From Bacteroides graminisolvens DSM 19988 = JCM 15093 (lineage in GTDB: Bacteria; Bacteroidota; Bacteroidia; Bacteroidales; Bacteroidaceae): a stretch of 40,575 nucleotides of DNA. The notes below the pieces were generated by a model, which saw only the letters and a list, made by a program, of their open reading frames with translations, had not been told where the DNA came from and made no database searches. Of this stretch, positions 1 through 8,408 are shown piece by piece. Every line of letters begins with the position of its first letter. Position 1 is the stretch's first letter. The DNA is taken from assembly GCF_000428125.1 (NCBI RefSeq), contig NZ_ATZI01000022.1:1-40575 (forward strand), written 5' to 3'. A program made the position numbers and the translations under genes.

Positions 1-107
<107 letters not shown>

Positions 108-116
108 TTTTTAGAG

Positions 117-151
117 AAGTCCTGCAGCTATACAAAGCTGTGGGACTTTTT
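117..151 (+). terminator. Rho-independent terminator after 5S rRNA
   Basis: An imperfect stem of about 12 bp (AAGTCC.GCAGCT paired with AGCTG.GGACTT, six-base loop) is followed by a T-run at 147-151. Its place just after the 5S rRNA marks the end of the rRNA operon. Confidence 0.85.
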
Positions 152-181
152 GCGTTTAGGTTTTTTATTAATAAAAGTAGT

Positions 182-970
182 ATGAAGAAAATTGTGATTG
201 TGGGTTGTGGACGTTTATCAACGATTGTGGTAGATGCAATTGTTAGTGGAATATTAGATGAGTATGACTTGGTTGGTGTTTACTCTCGTACGTTTGCTAA
301 AGCAGAGTCTCTGTCAAGTAGGATGAATGAGAAAGGCAAGTCTTGTCGAGTTTGTAGAGACTTGAATGAATTACTCTCTCTGAAACCAGATTTTCTGGTT
401 GAATTAGCTTCTCCTAATGCCATGAGGGAACTTGCATTGCCAACTCTTCAAAATGGAACTTCAATTATAACCTTATCTATTGGTGCTTTGGCGGACTCGG
501 TTTTTTATAATGAAGTTATGAATACTGCTAAACTTAATGGAACAAAGGTTTATATTGCATCGGGAGCAACTGGAGGATTTGATGTGTTGCGTACAGCCTT
601 CTTAATGGGGAATGCCTCTGCGAAATTCTTTAATGAGAAAAATCCACGTGCATTGATGGGTACGACTGTTTATGATGACAGCTTACTTAATGAACAAAAA
701 ACGGTTTTCAGTGGAAATGCCAAAGAGGCAATCAAATTGTTTCCTACGAAGGTGAATGTTTCTGTAGCAGCATCATTGGCGTCGGTCGGACCTGAGAACA
801 TGGAAATGACAATGGTATCAACTCCTGGGTTTATAGGAGATACTCAAAGAGTAGAAATTAAGAATGATCAAGTTCATGCTGTTATTGATGTGTATAGCGC
901 AACGGCTGAAATAGCAGGGTGGTCAGTCGTTAACACCCTGCTGAATATTGTATCGCCTATTGTATTCTGA
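182..970 (+). CDS. Aspartate dehydrogenase-family NAD(P)-binding protein, putative catalytic His missing
   Basis: The 262-aa protein matches the L-aspartate dehydrogenase (DUF108/AspDH) fold in length and motifs. It has an N-terminal Rossmann motif VGCGRLS (residues 7-13), VELASPNA (73-80), LSIGALAD (98-105) and SGATGGFDVL (127-136, the family's SGAIGGLD-type loop). Family members oxidise L-aspartate to iminoaspartate, feeding NAD or amino-acid metabolism. The family's catalytic His lies about 30 residues after the conserved Asn of the NVAA-like motif (here N192). That position is Gln222, and no nearby His fits, so activity as AspDH is doubtful. The ATG at 182 is chosen because the Rossmann strand starts there; an upstream in-frame extension from 140 would run into the rRNA terminator. 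The 3' end overlaps the convergent gene on the other strand by 48 bp. The exact reaction is unknown. Confidence 0.8.
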   Translation: MKKIVIVGCGRLSTIVVDAIVSGILDEYDLVGVYSRTFAKAESLSSRMNEKGKSCRVCRDLNELLSLKPDFLVELASPNAMRELALPTLQNGTSIITLSIGALADSVFYNEVMNTAKLNGTKVYIASGATGGFDVLRTAFLMGNASAKFFNEKNPRALMGTTVYDDSLLNEQKTVFSGNAKEAIKLFPTKVNVSVAASLASVGPENMEMTMVSTPGFIGDTQRVEIKNDQVHAVIDVYSATAEIAGWSVVNTLLNIVSPIVF

Positions 971-1837
971 TAAGTTAGCTAATACTTTCTCACTTAAACG
1001 ATCAAAGGCTTGTTGTGTTCGACCTGTGGAAACCTGCATACATCGGACGTGCGGATGATTAAGTAAATGTTTTCCGCCCAAAGCTCCTATAGTATCGCAA
1101 TAACAAAGGTTTTTCCCATTTAGCCAGTCGAGAAAGGGTGCCTCATCCCATGCAGGTGATAGTCCTGTATTGAATAATATTTTATTCTCACCTAAAGATT
1201 GAAATTCTGCTTCGTGGAGTAAGATGGTATTTTTGTTCAAGCAACAAAATACCACTTCACTTTCACGAAGTAGTCTATCTAATGGCAAGAACTTATAACC
1301 TTTCTGACGTGCATTGACTTTCTCACTTCTTGCAAAATATGAAATGTCTGCACCAAAAAACTTCATGGCATCAGCAATCATTCCACCTGATTTTCCTAAT
1401 CCAATGATTCCAGCCTTTAATCCGGTAATTTCGCGGGGGATTTCGTCCCATGCTTCTTGTCCGAAACCATGCAGACAGCGAACTAATTCACTAATAACGT
1501 ATTCTACTACTCCTTCGTCGCCATAATCACGAATTCCCGTTACTGTAATACCTTTTTTATTGGCATAGATAATGTCAACATTGGCACTTTCTGGTGAGTA
1601 GAGAGAACAGCACATTCCGATGTATTTTACTTGATCACATCTGTCTAGCACCCATTTATTGATTTGAGAAGTATAACTCAATAATACGGCATCGGCATCG
1701 CTAATACGACTTACTATTTCATTATCGTTTTGAGGAATATCTCCAAAAAGAATAACCTCTTTGGCGAACTTCTTTAATGCTTTTTCAGCAGAATGAATTA
1801 AGCTAATAGGCTCAATTGCAACTAATTTACGAAACAT
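923..1837 (-). CDS. D-isomer-specific 2-hydroxyacid dehydrogenase-like protein, catalytic residues replaced
   Basis: The 304-aa protein has the two-domain architecture of D-2-hydroxyacid dehydrogenases. The catalytic-domain part includes the GITVTGIRDYGDEGVVEYVISEL region. The NAD-binding core contains GIIGLGKSGG (residues about 143-152), and the C-terminal return helix follows. Family enzymes reduce 2-keto acids with NADH using an Arg/Glu/His set. Here the usual N-x-x-R-G segment reads NTGLS (Arg replaced by Leu), and the segment aligned with N-V-x-x-T-P-H reads HVRCMQV (His replaced by Val), so the classic catalytic residues seem absent. The start at 1837 (MFRKL) fits the beginning of the fold; an in-frame ATG at 1855 adds six residues. 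The last 48 bp overlap antisense the 3' end of the AspDH-like gene. It may be a binding or sensing protein or use altered chemistry. Confidence 0.78.
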   Translation of the reverse strand: MFRKLVAIEPISLIHSAEKALKKFAKEVILFGDIPQNDNEIVSRISDADAVLLSYTSQINKWVLDRCDQVKYIGMCCSLYSPESANVDIIYANKKGITVTGIRDYGDEGVVEYVISELVRCLHGFGQEAWDEIPREITGLKAGIIGLGKSGGMIADAMKFFGADISYFARSEKVNARQKGYKFLPLDRLLRESEVVFCCLNKNTILLHEAEFQSLGENKILFNTGLSPAWDEAPFLDWLNGKNLCYCDTIGALGGKHLLNHPHVRCMQVSTGRTQQAFDRLSEKVLANLSEYNRRYNIQQGVND

Positions 1838-1884
1838 ACTTATTCTATTTTTCAACGAAGTTACAAATAAAATAGGTATAATAC

Positions 1885-1924
1885 AAAAAGAGTTGCAGAC
1901 TCTATTACCAGTCTACAACTCTTT
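1885..1924 (-). terminator. Terminator downstream of the sialate O-acetylesterase
   Basis: AAAGAGTTG.AGACT pairs with AGTCT.CAACTCTTT, a roughly 14-bp stem with one mismatch and a short loop. Read on the minus strand it is followed by a T-run (1885-1889). It would end transcripts coming from the gene at 1947-3875 before the next minus-strand gene. Confidence 0.75.
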
Positions 1925-1946
1925 CAGATAAATCATGATTCTGTAT

Positions 1947-3875
1947 TTATTCTACCTTTATTTGAAAAGGAGAGGCAGGTAAACCTGTTTTGTTTCTAAG
2001 ATTTCCTTTTGGATTATCATCCCATGCATAACGAATCATCGTAGGGTTGGCAATGTTTTCATTCCATATTAGGATTTTATTACCCGAGATTTGAGCTTTG
2101 GCCCATTGATAACGTCCATCTTTATCGGCAATAGCAAAACCTTCTAACGAATCAACTGGAAGGAAGTCATCGGTACCTTTTTGAAAAGTAAGTGCTATTT
2201 TTCCGTCTTCGAGCTTGGCTGATATGCAGACAGGACCTGAACTAACATTTTTTTTCTGATTATAGGCAAGTCTGTCGGCTTGTAAAGCAACCCTTTTGGC
2301 TAGTTCTTTTTTGTTTAGTGGATGAATGTCATTCCATTCTCCCAAACCTAAACCTACTACAAGAGCAGTGTTGGGTAGTTTAGTTGTTACTAACCTTTGT
2401 GCTTCACGCAGCTGAGCCCAACCACTTTCAGATGGATATGTGTGTGTTTGCATGAAGTTTGGCAATTGAATAATAAAGAATGGTAGCGTAGAATTGTTTA
2501 ACTTACTTCTCCAATCAATGATCATGGAAGATAATAAGGCTTCATATTCGTGAGAACGTCCTGTATTACTTTCACCCTGATACCACAATACCCCTTTAAA
2601 CTGAAGTTTTGATAAGGGAGAAATCATTGAATTATACATACCAGTTGGAACATTTTGAAATGAAACGCCATTCACTCTGGTTGGCATTTCACAACCCAAC
2701 TTATAATTCCATTGGCTGGACAATTTAATACTATCACCTCCCAAAATAAAACAATAAGGTTTGTCTTTAACAAAACTGGGACGTCCTCCATAACTAATCA
2801 GGCGCACGGTAATTATATTTTTTCCGGCTTTTAAGATCGAAGCGGGCACTTTATAAATACGAGGAGGATATTGATATGCTGTAGTCCCAACAAAAGTTCC
2901 ATTTACAAAAACAGAATCAGCATCAACGATACATCCAACACGCAATACCCCATCTTTTATCTGAGTAGGCGAGAGTTCAACTGCTTGACGAAACCAGTGT
3001 GAACCATTTATGGGATATCCTTTGTTGATACTCCATTCCGAACTAAACATATCTACAGATGCCCAGTTTGAATCATCAAATTCAGTCTTATACCAGCAAA
3101 TTGAATCATGTAATCCTTTGTCTCCCTTATATAATGATCTATCCCAAAATGCATTCATCATACTACTGCTTTGATTGATCAACTTTCTATATTCATCCGA
3201 AGAGAAAATATCTCTTTCTAACAGATTCCGAGGGAAGTCTTTCAAAGCTTCTTCACTCATCCAAGCTTCGATGGTACTACCGCCCCAACTTGAATTGATA
3301 ATGCCAACCGGAACTTTGGTTTTGTTATACATTTCTTTAGCAAAAAAATAGGCTAAAGCAGAAAAGCCAGGTGCAGTTTCTTTGGTTAAGGCTTTCCATT
3401 CCATTTTTGAAATATCTTCTTGCGGACCTTTTACATCGTTTCCGTAGGGCGTTTTGACGTATCTGATGTTGTTGTTCTCATACATCTCTGTTTCTTCACG
3501 ATACAGATCAGTAACACGATTTATGGGTAATTCCATATTTGATTGTCCGGAACAGAGCCACACATCGCCAACAAGAACATCTTTTATGATCAGGTGATTA
3601 ACGATTAATTCATAGGGGCCACCCGCTTTACAAGCCGGGAGAGTAGCAGTCCACTTTCCATTTTGATCCGCTTTGACGGCCACTTTGTGCTTATTGAATG
3701 TTATGTTAACTGCTTCATTTGCATCGGCAGTGCCCCAAATCTGAATGGGTTGTTCTCGTTGCAGAACCATACCGTTTGACAGAACGGCCGGAAGTTTAAC
3801 TTCTGCTTTGGCACAGATAAGCATTATTAATGCTAATGTAATGAGTAATATCTGCTTCTTTGTATTGCTTATCAT
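1947..3875 (-). CDS. Sialate O-acetylesterase (SGNH/GDSL-type, secreted)
   Basis: This 642-aa protein has an N-terminal signal peptide (hydrophobic residues about 9-21, cleavage near CAKA-E). A beta-rich domain follows, then the SGNH-type motif LCSGQSNMELP with the probable nucleophile Ser109. A jelly-roll or Ig-like insertion (about 270-375) carries SHWFRQAVEL. The C-terminal catalytic block contains GVLWYQGESN and NDIHPLNKKELAKR, supplying the His of the dyad/triad. This order is typical of bacterial sialate O-acetylesterase-family (SASA) proteins, which remove O-acetyl groups from sialic acids or, in many gut Bacteroidota, from plant glycans such as acetylated xylan. The divergent neighbour is a GH3 glycosidase, which favours a role in side-chain removal during hemicellulose breakdown. 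Periplasmic or surface location is inferred. The substrate is not determinable from sequence. Confidence 0.9.
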   Translation of the reverse strand: MISNTKKQILLITLALIMLICAKAEVKLPAVLSNGMVLQREQPIQIWGTADANEAVNITFNKHKVAVKADQNGKWTATLPACKAGGPYELIVNHLIIKDVLVGDVWLCSGQSNMELPINRVTDLYREETEMYENNNIRYVKTPYGNDVKGPQEDISKMEWKALTKETAPGFSALAYFFAKEMYNKTKVPVGIINSSWGGSTIEAWMSEEALKDFPRNLLERDIFSSDEYRKLINQSSSMMNAFWDRSLYKGDKGLHDSICWYKTEFDDSNWASVDMFSSEWSINKGYPINGSHWFRQAVELSPTQIKDGVLRVGCIVDADSVFVNGTFVGTTAYQYPPRIYKVPASILKAGKNIITVRLISYGGRPSFVKDKPYCFILGGDSIKLSSQWNYKLGCEMPTRVNGVSFQNVPTGMYNSMISPLSKLQFKGVLWYQGESNTGRSHEYEALLSSMIIDWRSKLNNSTLPFFIIQLPNFMQTHTYPSESGWAQLREAQRLVTTKLPNTALVVGLGLGEWNDIHPLNKKELAKRVALQADRLAYNQKKNVSSGPVCISAKLEDGKIALTFQKGTDDFLPVDSLEGFAIADKDGRYQWAKAQISGNKILIWNENIANPTMIRYAWDDNPKGNLRNKTGLPASPFQIKVE

Positions 3876-3908
3876 GGTATTATGTTTTTAATGAATTGGT
3901 ATACGGAA

Positions 3909-3916
3909 CAAAGGTA
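3909..3916 (-). promoter_or_regulatory. Candidate -7 box for the sialate O-acetylesterase gene
   Basis: CAAAGGTA on the plus strand reads TACCTTTG on the minus strand, matching the Bacteroidota TAnnTTTG box about 34 bp before the start codon. No clear -33 TTG was found. Confidence 0.45.
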
Positions 3917-4041
3917 TTAAATCTAAGGCTTAATTGTTTGCTTTTAGGGCTCATTTGTGTTACATACCGTTACGCTGATTTGCTTCGTGTAACATAAATT
4001 ATTGTTTATGTTACATATTATCTGATAGTTAATGAAGAGGG

Positions 4042-4071
4042 TTGTTTTATAAGTTGAATAGTGTATTTTTG
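4042..4071 (+). promoter_or_regulatory. Bacteroides-type promoter for the GH3 gene
   Basis: TTG at 4042-4044, a 19-nt spacer, and TATTTTTG at 4064-4071 match the -33/-7 pattern of the Bacteroidota primary sigma factor. The box lies 36 bp before the ATG at 4108. Confidence 0.7.
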
Positions 4072-4107
4072 CATCGACAGAGATTTTAATAACTAAATGT
4101 AAATACG

Positions 4108-6711
4108 ATGAAATTGACACATCTTATTAAAGCGAATTTAGGTGTTGCTTGTCTTTTTTGCTTCTCTTTTACTATTTCTGCTCAAGAAGCATACAAGAAT
4201 CCTAAATTATCACCAACGGAAAGAGCTAACGATTTATTACCTCGATTAACCTTGGAGGAAAAAGTTTCTCTCATGCAGAACTCTTCTAAAGCCATACCAC
4301 GGTTAGGTATCAAAGCATACGATTGGTGGAGTGAAGCCCTTCACGGAATTGCTCGTGCAGGAAACGCAACGGTTTTTCCGCAAACAATCGGTATGGCTGC
4401 TTCTTTTAATAAGGATTTACTATTCAATGTATTTGATGCAGTTAGTGATGAAGCCAGAGTTAAATATCGTCAGTTTAGTTCATCCGGCCAGCACGGAAGG
4501 TATCAAGGGTTAACCGTTTGGACTCCCAACATAAACATTTTCCGTGATCCGCGCTGGGGTAGGGGACAGGAAACTTATGGAGAAGACCCCTATCTGACCA
4601 GCATGATGGGACAAGCCGTTGTACGTGGATTGCAGGGTGAAGCCAAAGGCGGGTATGATAAACTGCATGCTTGTGCAAAACACTTTGCCGTTCATAGCGG
4701 TCCCGAGTGGAACAGACATACTTATAATGCAGAGAATATTTCCCCGCGTGATTTGTGGGAAACCTACCTTCCCGCCTTTAAAGATTTGGTTCAGAAGGCC
4801 AATGTAAAGGAGGTTATGTGTGCATATAACCGCTTTGAAGGTGACCCGTGTTGCGGATCAAATAGACTGCTAATGCAGATTTTGCGTGATGAATGGCAAT
4901 ATAAACATTTGGTTGTGAGTGATTGCTGGGCTATTAATGATATGTTCACACCTGTTCCCAAGGGACATGGAACGGAACCCGATGAAGCTCATGCCGCATC
5001 AAAAGCCGTATCAGCTGGAACAGATGTGGAGTGCGGTTCGGTTTATAGCAATCTGACAGACGCAGTAAAGCGTGGTTTGATTGATGAAAAACGCATTGAT
5101 GAATCTGTTATTCGTTTGCTGAAAGCCCGTTTCGAACTTGGAGAAATGGATGACCCCTCACTTGTTCCCTGGATGCAACTGAAGGATGATGTTATCAACA
5201 GTCCGAAACACCAGCAGCTGGCTATCAAGATGGCGCGTGAAAGCATGACTTTGTTGCAAAACAAAGACAACATACTTCCCTTGAAAAAAACAATGAAAGT
5301 AGCTGTCATGGGACCCAATGCTACCGATTCTGTAACGATGTGGGCTAATTACAATGGTTTCCCATACCATACCACCACCATACTAGAAGGAATAAAGAAT
5401 AAGATAGGAGCCGAAAATGTGATCTATACCCAAGGCTGCACATTTACGCAAAATGTAGTTTTGAATAGCTTCTTTGATCAATGTGCCTTGAATGGCAAAC
5501 AAGGTTTTCAGGCTACGTATTGGAATAATACAACGTTTAATGGCGAACCTGCTACTACAGACTGGTTAACAACTCCGTTCAATTTCTCAGCTGCCGGAGG
5601 AACTGTTTTTGCCCGTGGCGTATCATTGACAAACTTTTCGGCTCGCTATGAATCAGTTTTTACTCCTAAGGAATCTGGCGATGTGGCTTTCCATATGAAT
5701 CTTAACGGCGGCTATACTTTATATATTGATGGAGAAGAACAAAACAAAGGAGGATCTATTGGATTACCGACTAAGGTTTATATGCTTCATGCAGAAGCCG
5801 GAAAATCATATACTATTCGTTTAGACTATAGCGTGCGTTATGAAGGTTCGTTGAACTTTGATTTGGGAAAAGAAGAAACGATTAACTTTAGCAAAGAAAT
5901 TGAAAGGGTGAAAGACGCCGATGTGGTTATTTTTGCCGGAGGTATTTCTCCCAAACTGGAAGGTGAAGAGATGGCTGTAAATACTGATGGATTTAAAGGA
6001 GGAGACCGCACCAACATAGAACTACCTGCAGTGCAAAGAGAATTGCTAAAGCAATTGCATGCCGCCGGTAAACAGGTTGTATTTGTAAACTGTTCAGGTT
6101 CTGCTATGGGACTTGTGCCCGAGACGGAAAGTTGTCGAGCTATTTTGCAGGCGTGGTATCCGGGACAAGCAGCCGGTGTTGCCGTGGCCGACGTCTTATT
6201 CGGCGATTATAATCCGGCCGGACGTTTACCCATTACCTTCTATAAGAATGTAGATCAGTTACCCGATTTTGAAGATTATAATATGAAAGGACGTACCTAT
6301 CGTTATTTTAAAGGCGAAGCTTTATTTCCTTTCGGTCATGGTTTGAGCTATACGACCTTTACTTACGGTCAGGCTAAATTAGCCAAGGCAGTTGTCAAGG
6401 CCGGAAATTCTGTAGAATTAACGATTCCGGTGACCAATACTGGTAAGTACGATGGCGAAGAAGTCATTCAGGTGTATCTGAACAGACCGGCTGATGTGGA
6501 AGGACCTTCGAAAACGCTTCGTGCCTTCCAACGAGTATTCCTCAAAGCCGGTCAGAAACAAGATGTCAAAATCCAGCTCAATCCCGATGAATTAGTTTGG
6601 TTTGACACCAACTCAAATACGATGAGATGCATTCCCGGTGAGTATAAGTTGTTGTACGGAGGAACCTCCGACAGCACCAAACTGCATACCGTTTCGTTTC
6701 GGATGAATTAA
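4108..6711 (+). CDS. GH3 family beta-glycosidase (beta-xylosidase/beta-glucosidase type) with PA14 domain
   Basis: This 867-aa secreted protein has a signal peptide (about residues 1-25, ending SAQ-E). The GH3 N-terminal TIM-barrel contains KHFAVHSGPEWNRH and the nucleophile motif VVSDCWAI with Asp272. The GH3 C-terminal alpha/beta sandwich is interrupted by a PA14 domain (about 450-590: GFQATYWNN, FTPKESGDVAFHM, GGYTLYIDGEE). Past the insertion, GGISPKLEGEEM (about 611-622) provides acid/base Glu candidates. A C-terminal fibronectin-III-like domain ends the protein. The architecture matches exo-acting periplasmic beta-xylosidases and beta-glucosidases that release single sugars from the non-reducing ends of plant oligosaccharides. 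Its divergent partner is an acetylesterase, so joint action on acetylated hemicellulose fragments is plausible (inference). No SusC/SusD pair lies next to it. Exact sugar specificity is unknown. Confidence 0.93.
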   Translation: MKLTHLIKANLGVACLFCFSFTISAQEAYKNPKLSPTERANDLLPRLTLEEKVSLMQNSSKAIPRLGIKAYDWWSEALHGIARAGNATVFPQTIGMAASFNKDLLFNVFDAVSDEARVKYRQFSSSGQHGRYQGLTVWTPNINIFRDPRWGRGQETYGEDPYLTSMMGQAVVRGLQGEAKGGYDKLHACAKHFAVHSGPEWNRHTYNAENISPRDLWETYLPAFKDLVQKANVKEVMCAYNRFEGDPCCGSNRLLMQILRDEWQYKHLVVSDCWAINDMFTPVPKGHGTEPDEAHAASKAVSAGTDVECGSVYSNLTDAVKRGLIDEKRIDESVIRLLKARFELGEMDDPSLVPWMQLKDDVINSPKHQQLAIKMARESMTLLQNKDNILPLKKTMKVAVMGPNATDSVTMWANYNGFPYHTTTILEGIKNKIGAENVIYTQGCTFTQNVVLNSFFDQCALNGKQGFQATYWNNTTFNGEPATTDWLTTPFNFSAAGGTVFARGVSLTNFSARYESVFTPKESGDVAFHMNLNGGYTLYIDGEEQNKGGSIGLPTKVYMLHAEAGKSYTIRLDYSVRYEGSLNFDLGKEETINFSKEIERVKDADVVIFAGGISPKLEGEEMAVNTDGFKGGDRTNIELPAVQRELLKQLHAAGKQVVFVNCSGSAMGLVPETESCRAILQAWYPGQAAGVAVADVLFGDYNPAGRLPITFYKNVDQLPDFEDYNMKGRTYRYFKGEALFPFGHGLSYTTFTYGQAKLAKAVVKAGNSVELTIPVTNTGKYDGEEVIQVYLNRPADVEGPSKTLRAFQRVFLKAGQKQDVKIQLNPDELVWFDTNSNTMRCIPGEYKLLYGGTSDSTKLHTVSFRMN

Positions 6712-6731
6712 CTGTTAAGCAGTTGAAACAG

Positions 6732-6776
6732 AAAGAGAGGAGTCTTCTTCAATGAAAGACCCCTCTCTTTTCTTTT
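6732..6776 (+). terminator. Terminator after GH3 gene
   Basis: GAGAGG.GTCTT pairs with AAAGAC.CCTCTC around a short loop, followed by TTTTCTTTT. The reverse strand could also act as a terminator for the convergent small gene at 6795-7013. Confidence 0.8.
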
Positions 6777-6794
6777 ATTCAAAACAGGAAATTT

Positions 6795-7013
6795 TTATTT
6801 CATGCCTTTTTTAGCATTGCTGGCCGGAGTAACAGCTTTTGCTGATTCGGCTTTCTTTGCTTTAGTTTCCTTGCATGCTTTCTTAGACGATTCTGCTTTC
6901 TTAGAAGCAGTTTGTTCAGTCTTCACCGGTTCTGATTTCTTAACCTGAGCATAAACTACGTTACCTGCACACATCATAGCTACCATAGCAGCTGCGAAAA
7001 TAATCTTTTTCAT
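6795..7013 (-). CDS. Small secreted Lys/Ala-rich protein
   Basis: The 72-aa product starts at MKKIIFAAAMVAMMCAGNVVYAQ, a clear signal peptide with an AQ cleavage site. A low-complexity, highly basic tail of about 48 residues follows, rich in Lys, Ala, Ser, Glu and Thr (for example KKAESSKKACKETKAKKAES) with one Cys. The ATG at 7013 is preferred over the longer open frame because it begins the signal peptide and lies downstream of a -7-like box at 7076-7083. I recognise no domain. Short Lys/Ala-rich periplasmic proteins like this are common in Bacteroidota and of unknown role. Cationic binding to the envelope or nucleic acid is speculation. Confidence 0.7.
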   Translation of the reverse strand: MKKIIFAAAMVAMMCAGNVVYAQVKKSEPVKTEQTASKKAESSKKACKETKAKKAESAKAVTPASNAKKGMK

Positions 7014-7075
7014 AATTGTAATTCTTTTAAGTGATTTACTATATAAATGATAAACTCTATGTCTTTTGGACATGA

Positions 7076-7083
7076 CAAAGATA
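7076..7083 (-). promoter_or_regulatory. Candidate -7 box for the small Lys-rich protein gene
   Basis: CAAAGATA on the plus strand is TATCTTTG on the minus strand, a match to TAnnTTTG, about 63 bp upstream of the chosen start. No convincing -33 element is visible. Confidence 0.45.
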
Positions 7084-7184
7084 GATTGATAGTTTCTTCA
7101 TTGTAATTAGAAACTTCTTATAATTACATTAGAATTTCATTAGAAAGCGTTGGGGCTACTAAAGTTGTTATTGCTTTTTTATTA

Positions 7185-7192
7185 TAACTTTG
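7185..7192 (+). promoter_or_regulatory. Candidate -7 box for the EamA transporter gene
   Basis: TAACTTTG matches TAnnTTTG, with a TTG at 7165-7167 (17-nt spacer). It lies only 19 bp before the ATG at 7212, implying a very short leader. Confidence 0.5.
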
Positions 7193-7211
7193 CAGCCAAA
7201 TTGATAGAAAG

Positions 7212-8141
7212 ATGCAATACTTTGGCGAAATACTTTCTTTGGGCGTGGCTGTGTCGTGGACAATCACGGCTTTATTTGCTGAAACAGCCAGCAAAAGATT
7301 GGGCACCTTACAACTTAACGTCATTCGACTAACACTTTCCATTATCATGGTTGGAGGAACTTTGTGGTGGTTTACCGGTTCCTTTTTGCCACTCTACACA
7401 GACTCTGCCACATTAATCTGGCTAGCCTTATCGGGTTTTGTAGGATATGTGTTGGGAGATTATTGCCTCTTCAACTCGTATGTGCTAATCGGTTCACGGT
7501 TTGGACAGTTGTTTATGACTACGGCTCCCATAGCTGCTGCTTTTTTCGGATGGATTATATTGGGAGAACATTTGTCACTCCAAACCCTGGCAGGCATGCT
7601 GATCACATTATTTGGAATTGGACTTTCGGTTTTAGGCCGGGGCAGCTCCCATAAAATAGGATTAAAACTGCCATTGAAAGGTGTGCTCTTTGGTATTGGT
7701 GCCGGAGTAGGCCAAGGAGTTGGTTTAGTTCTCAGTAAAATAGGAATGAATTATTATGAAGCGTCTATTCCTGAACAAATGGAATCTGTTTCCGATTTAG
7801 TACCCTTTGCCTCTACTTTTATTCGTGCAGCCGTAGGAGCAATTGGTTTCATCTTGATCATGGGCTATAAAAAACAATTTCACACCTTAAATACTGCCCG
7901 CAGAGATTATAAAGGAATGGGTGCTGCTTTGGGCGCAACCGTTTTCGGCCCTTTCATAGGCGTTTCTTTTTCATTGATGGCAGTTCAATATACTGAAGCC
8001 GGTATTGCATCTACCTTGATGGCGCTTACCCCCATCTTCATACTTTGGCCATCACATTATTTCTTCAAGCAACAAATAACCCTTAGAGAGATAATAGGCG
8101 CCATTATCAGTGTGCTGGGGGTGTCTTTGTTCTTTATCTGA
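7212..8141 (+). CDS. EamA/DMT-superfamily inner-membrane transporter
   Basis: The 309-aa protein is composed of about ten hydrophobic segments arranged as two EamA repeats. The first runs roughly 1-140 (LGVAVSWTITALFAETASKRLG at the start, ILGEHLSLQTLAGMLITLFGIGLSVL at its end). The second runs 155-309 and ends FKQQITLREIIGAIISVLGVSLFF. This duplicated fold defines drug/metabolite transporters (RhaT/YdcZ/EamA type), which export amino acids or metabolites or are uncharacterised. The substrate cannot be read from the sequence. It is a single gene with its own promoter box. Confidence 0.85.
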   Translation: MQYFGEILSLGVAVSWTITALFAETASKRLGTLQLNVIRLTLSIIMVGGTLWWFTGSFLPLYTDSATLIWLALSGFVGYVLGDYCLFNSYVLIGSRFGQLFMTTAPIAAAFFGWIILGEHLSLQTLAGMLITLFGIGLSVLGRGSSHKIGLKLPLKGVLFGIGAGVGQGVGLVLSKIGMNYYEASIPEQMESVSDLVPFASTFIRAAVGAIGFILIMGYKKQFHTLNTARRDYKGMGAALGATVFGPFIGVSFSLMAVQYTEAGIASTLMALTPIFILWPSHYFFKQQITLREIIGAIISVLGVSLFFI

Positions 8142-8247
8142 TCAATATGCACTCTTTTCTAATAGATAAAATACGCCCGTTGGTAGATATTAATCTGTTT
8201 GTAATGTATTTCCTGATTTAAATATGAGCTTAGGTTGAAAACTTTAC

Positions 8248-8255
8248 TAACTTTG
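8248..8255 (+). promoter_or_regulatory. Candidate -7 box for the GT9 gene
   Basis: TAACTTTG matches the TAnnTTTG box. A transcript from here would carry a leader of about 150 nt before the GT9 start at 8409. No good -33 TTG at the normal spacing was found, so confidence is limited. Confidence 0.35.
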
Positions 8256-8408
8256 CATCGATTTGCAGAAAGTATAATAAGTATGATAAGACCTTTATGA
8301 AAGGAGTTTTGTGATCTTCTTATTTTCTTATTAAGAAAAACTTTAGAGGGATCAAAAGTGTTTGAATGAGTTTATTAGAGAGAGTAGTTGTAATAATATG
8401 AAAGAGTA

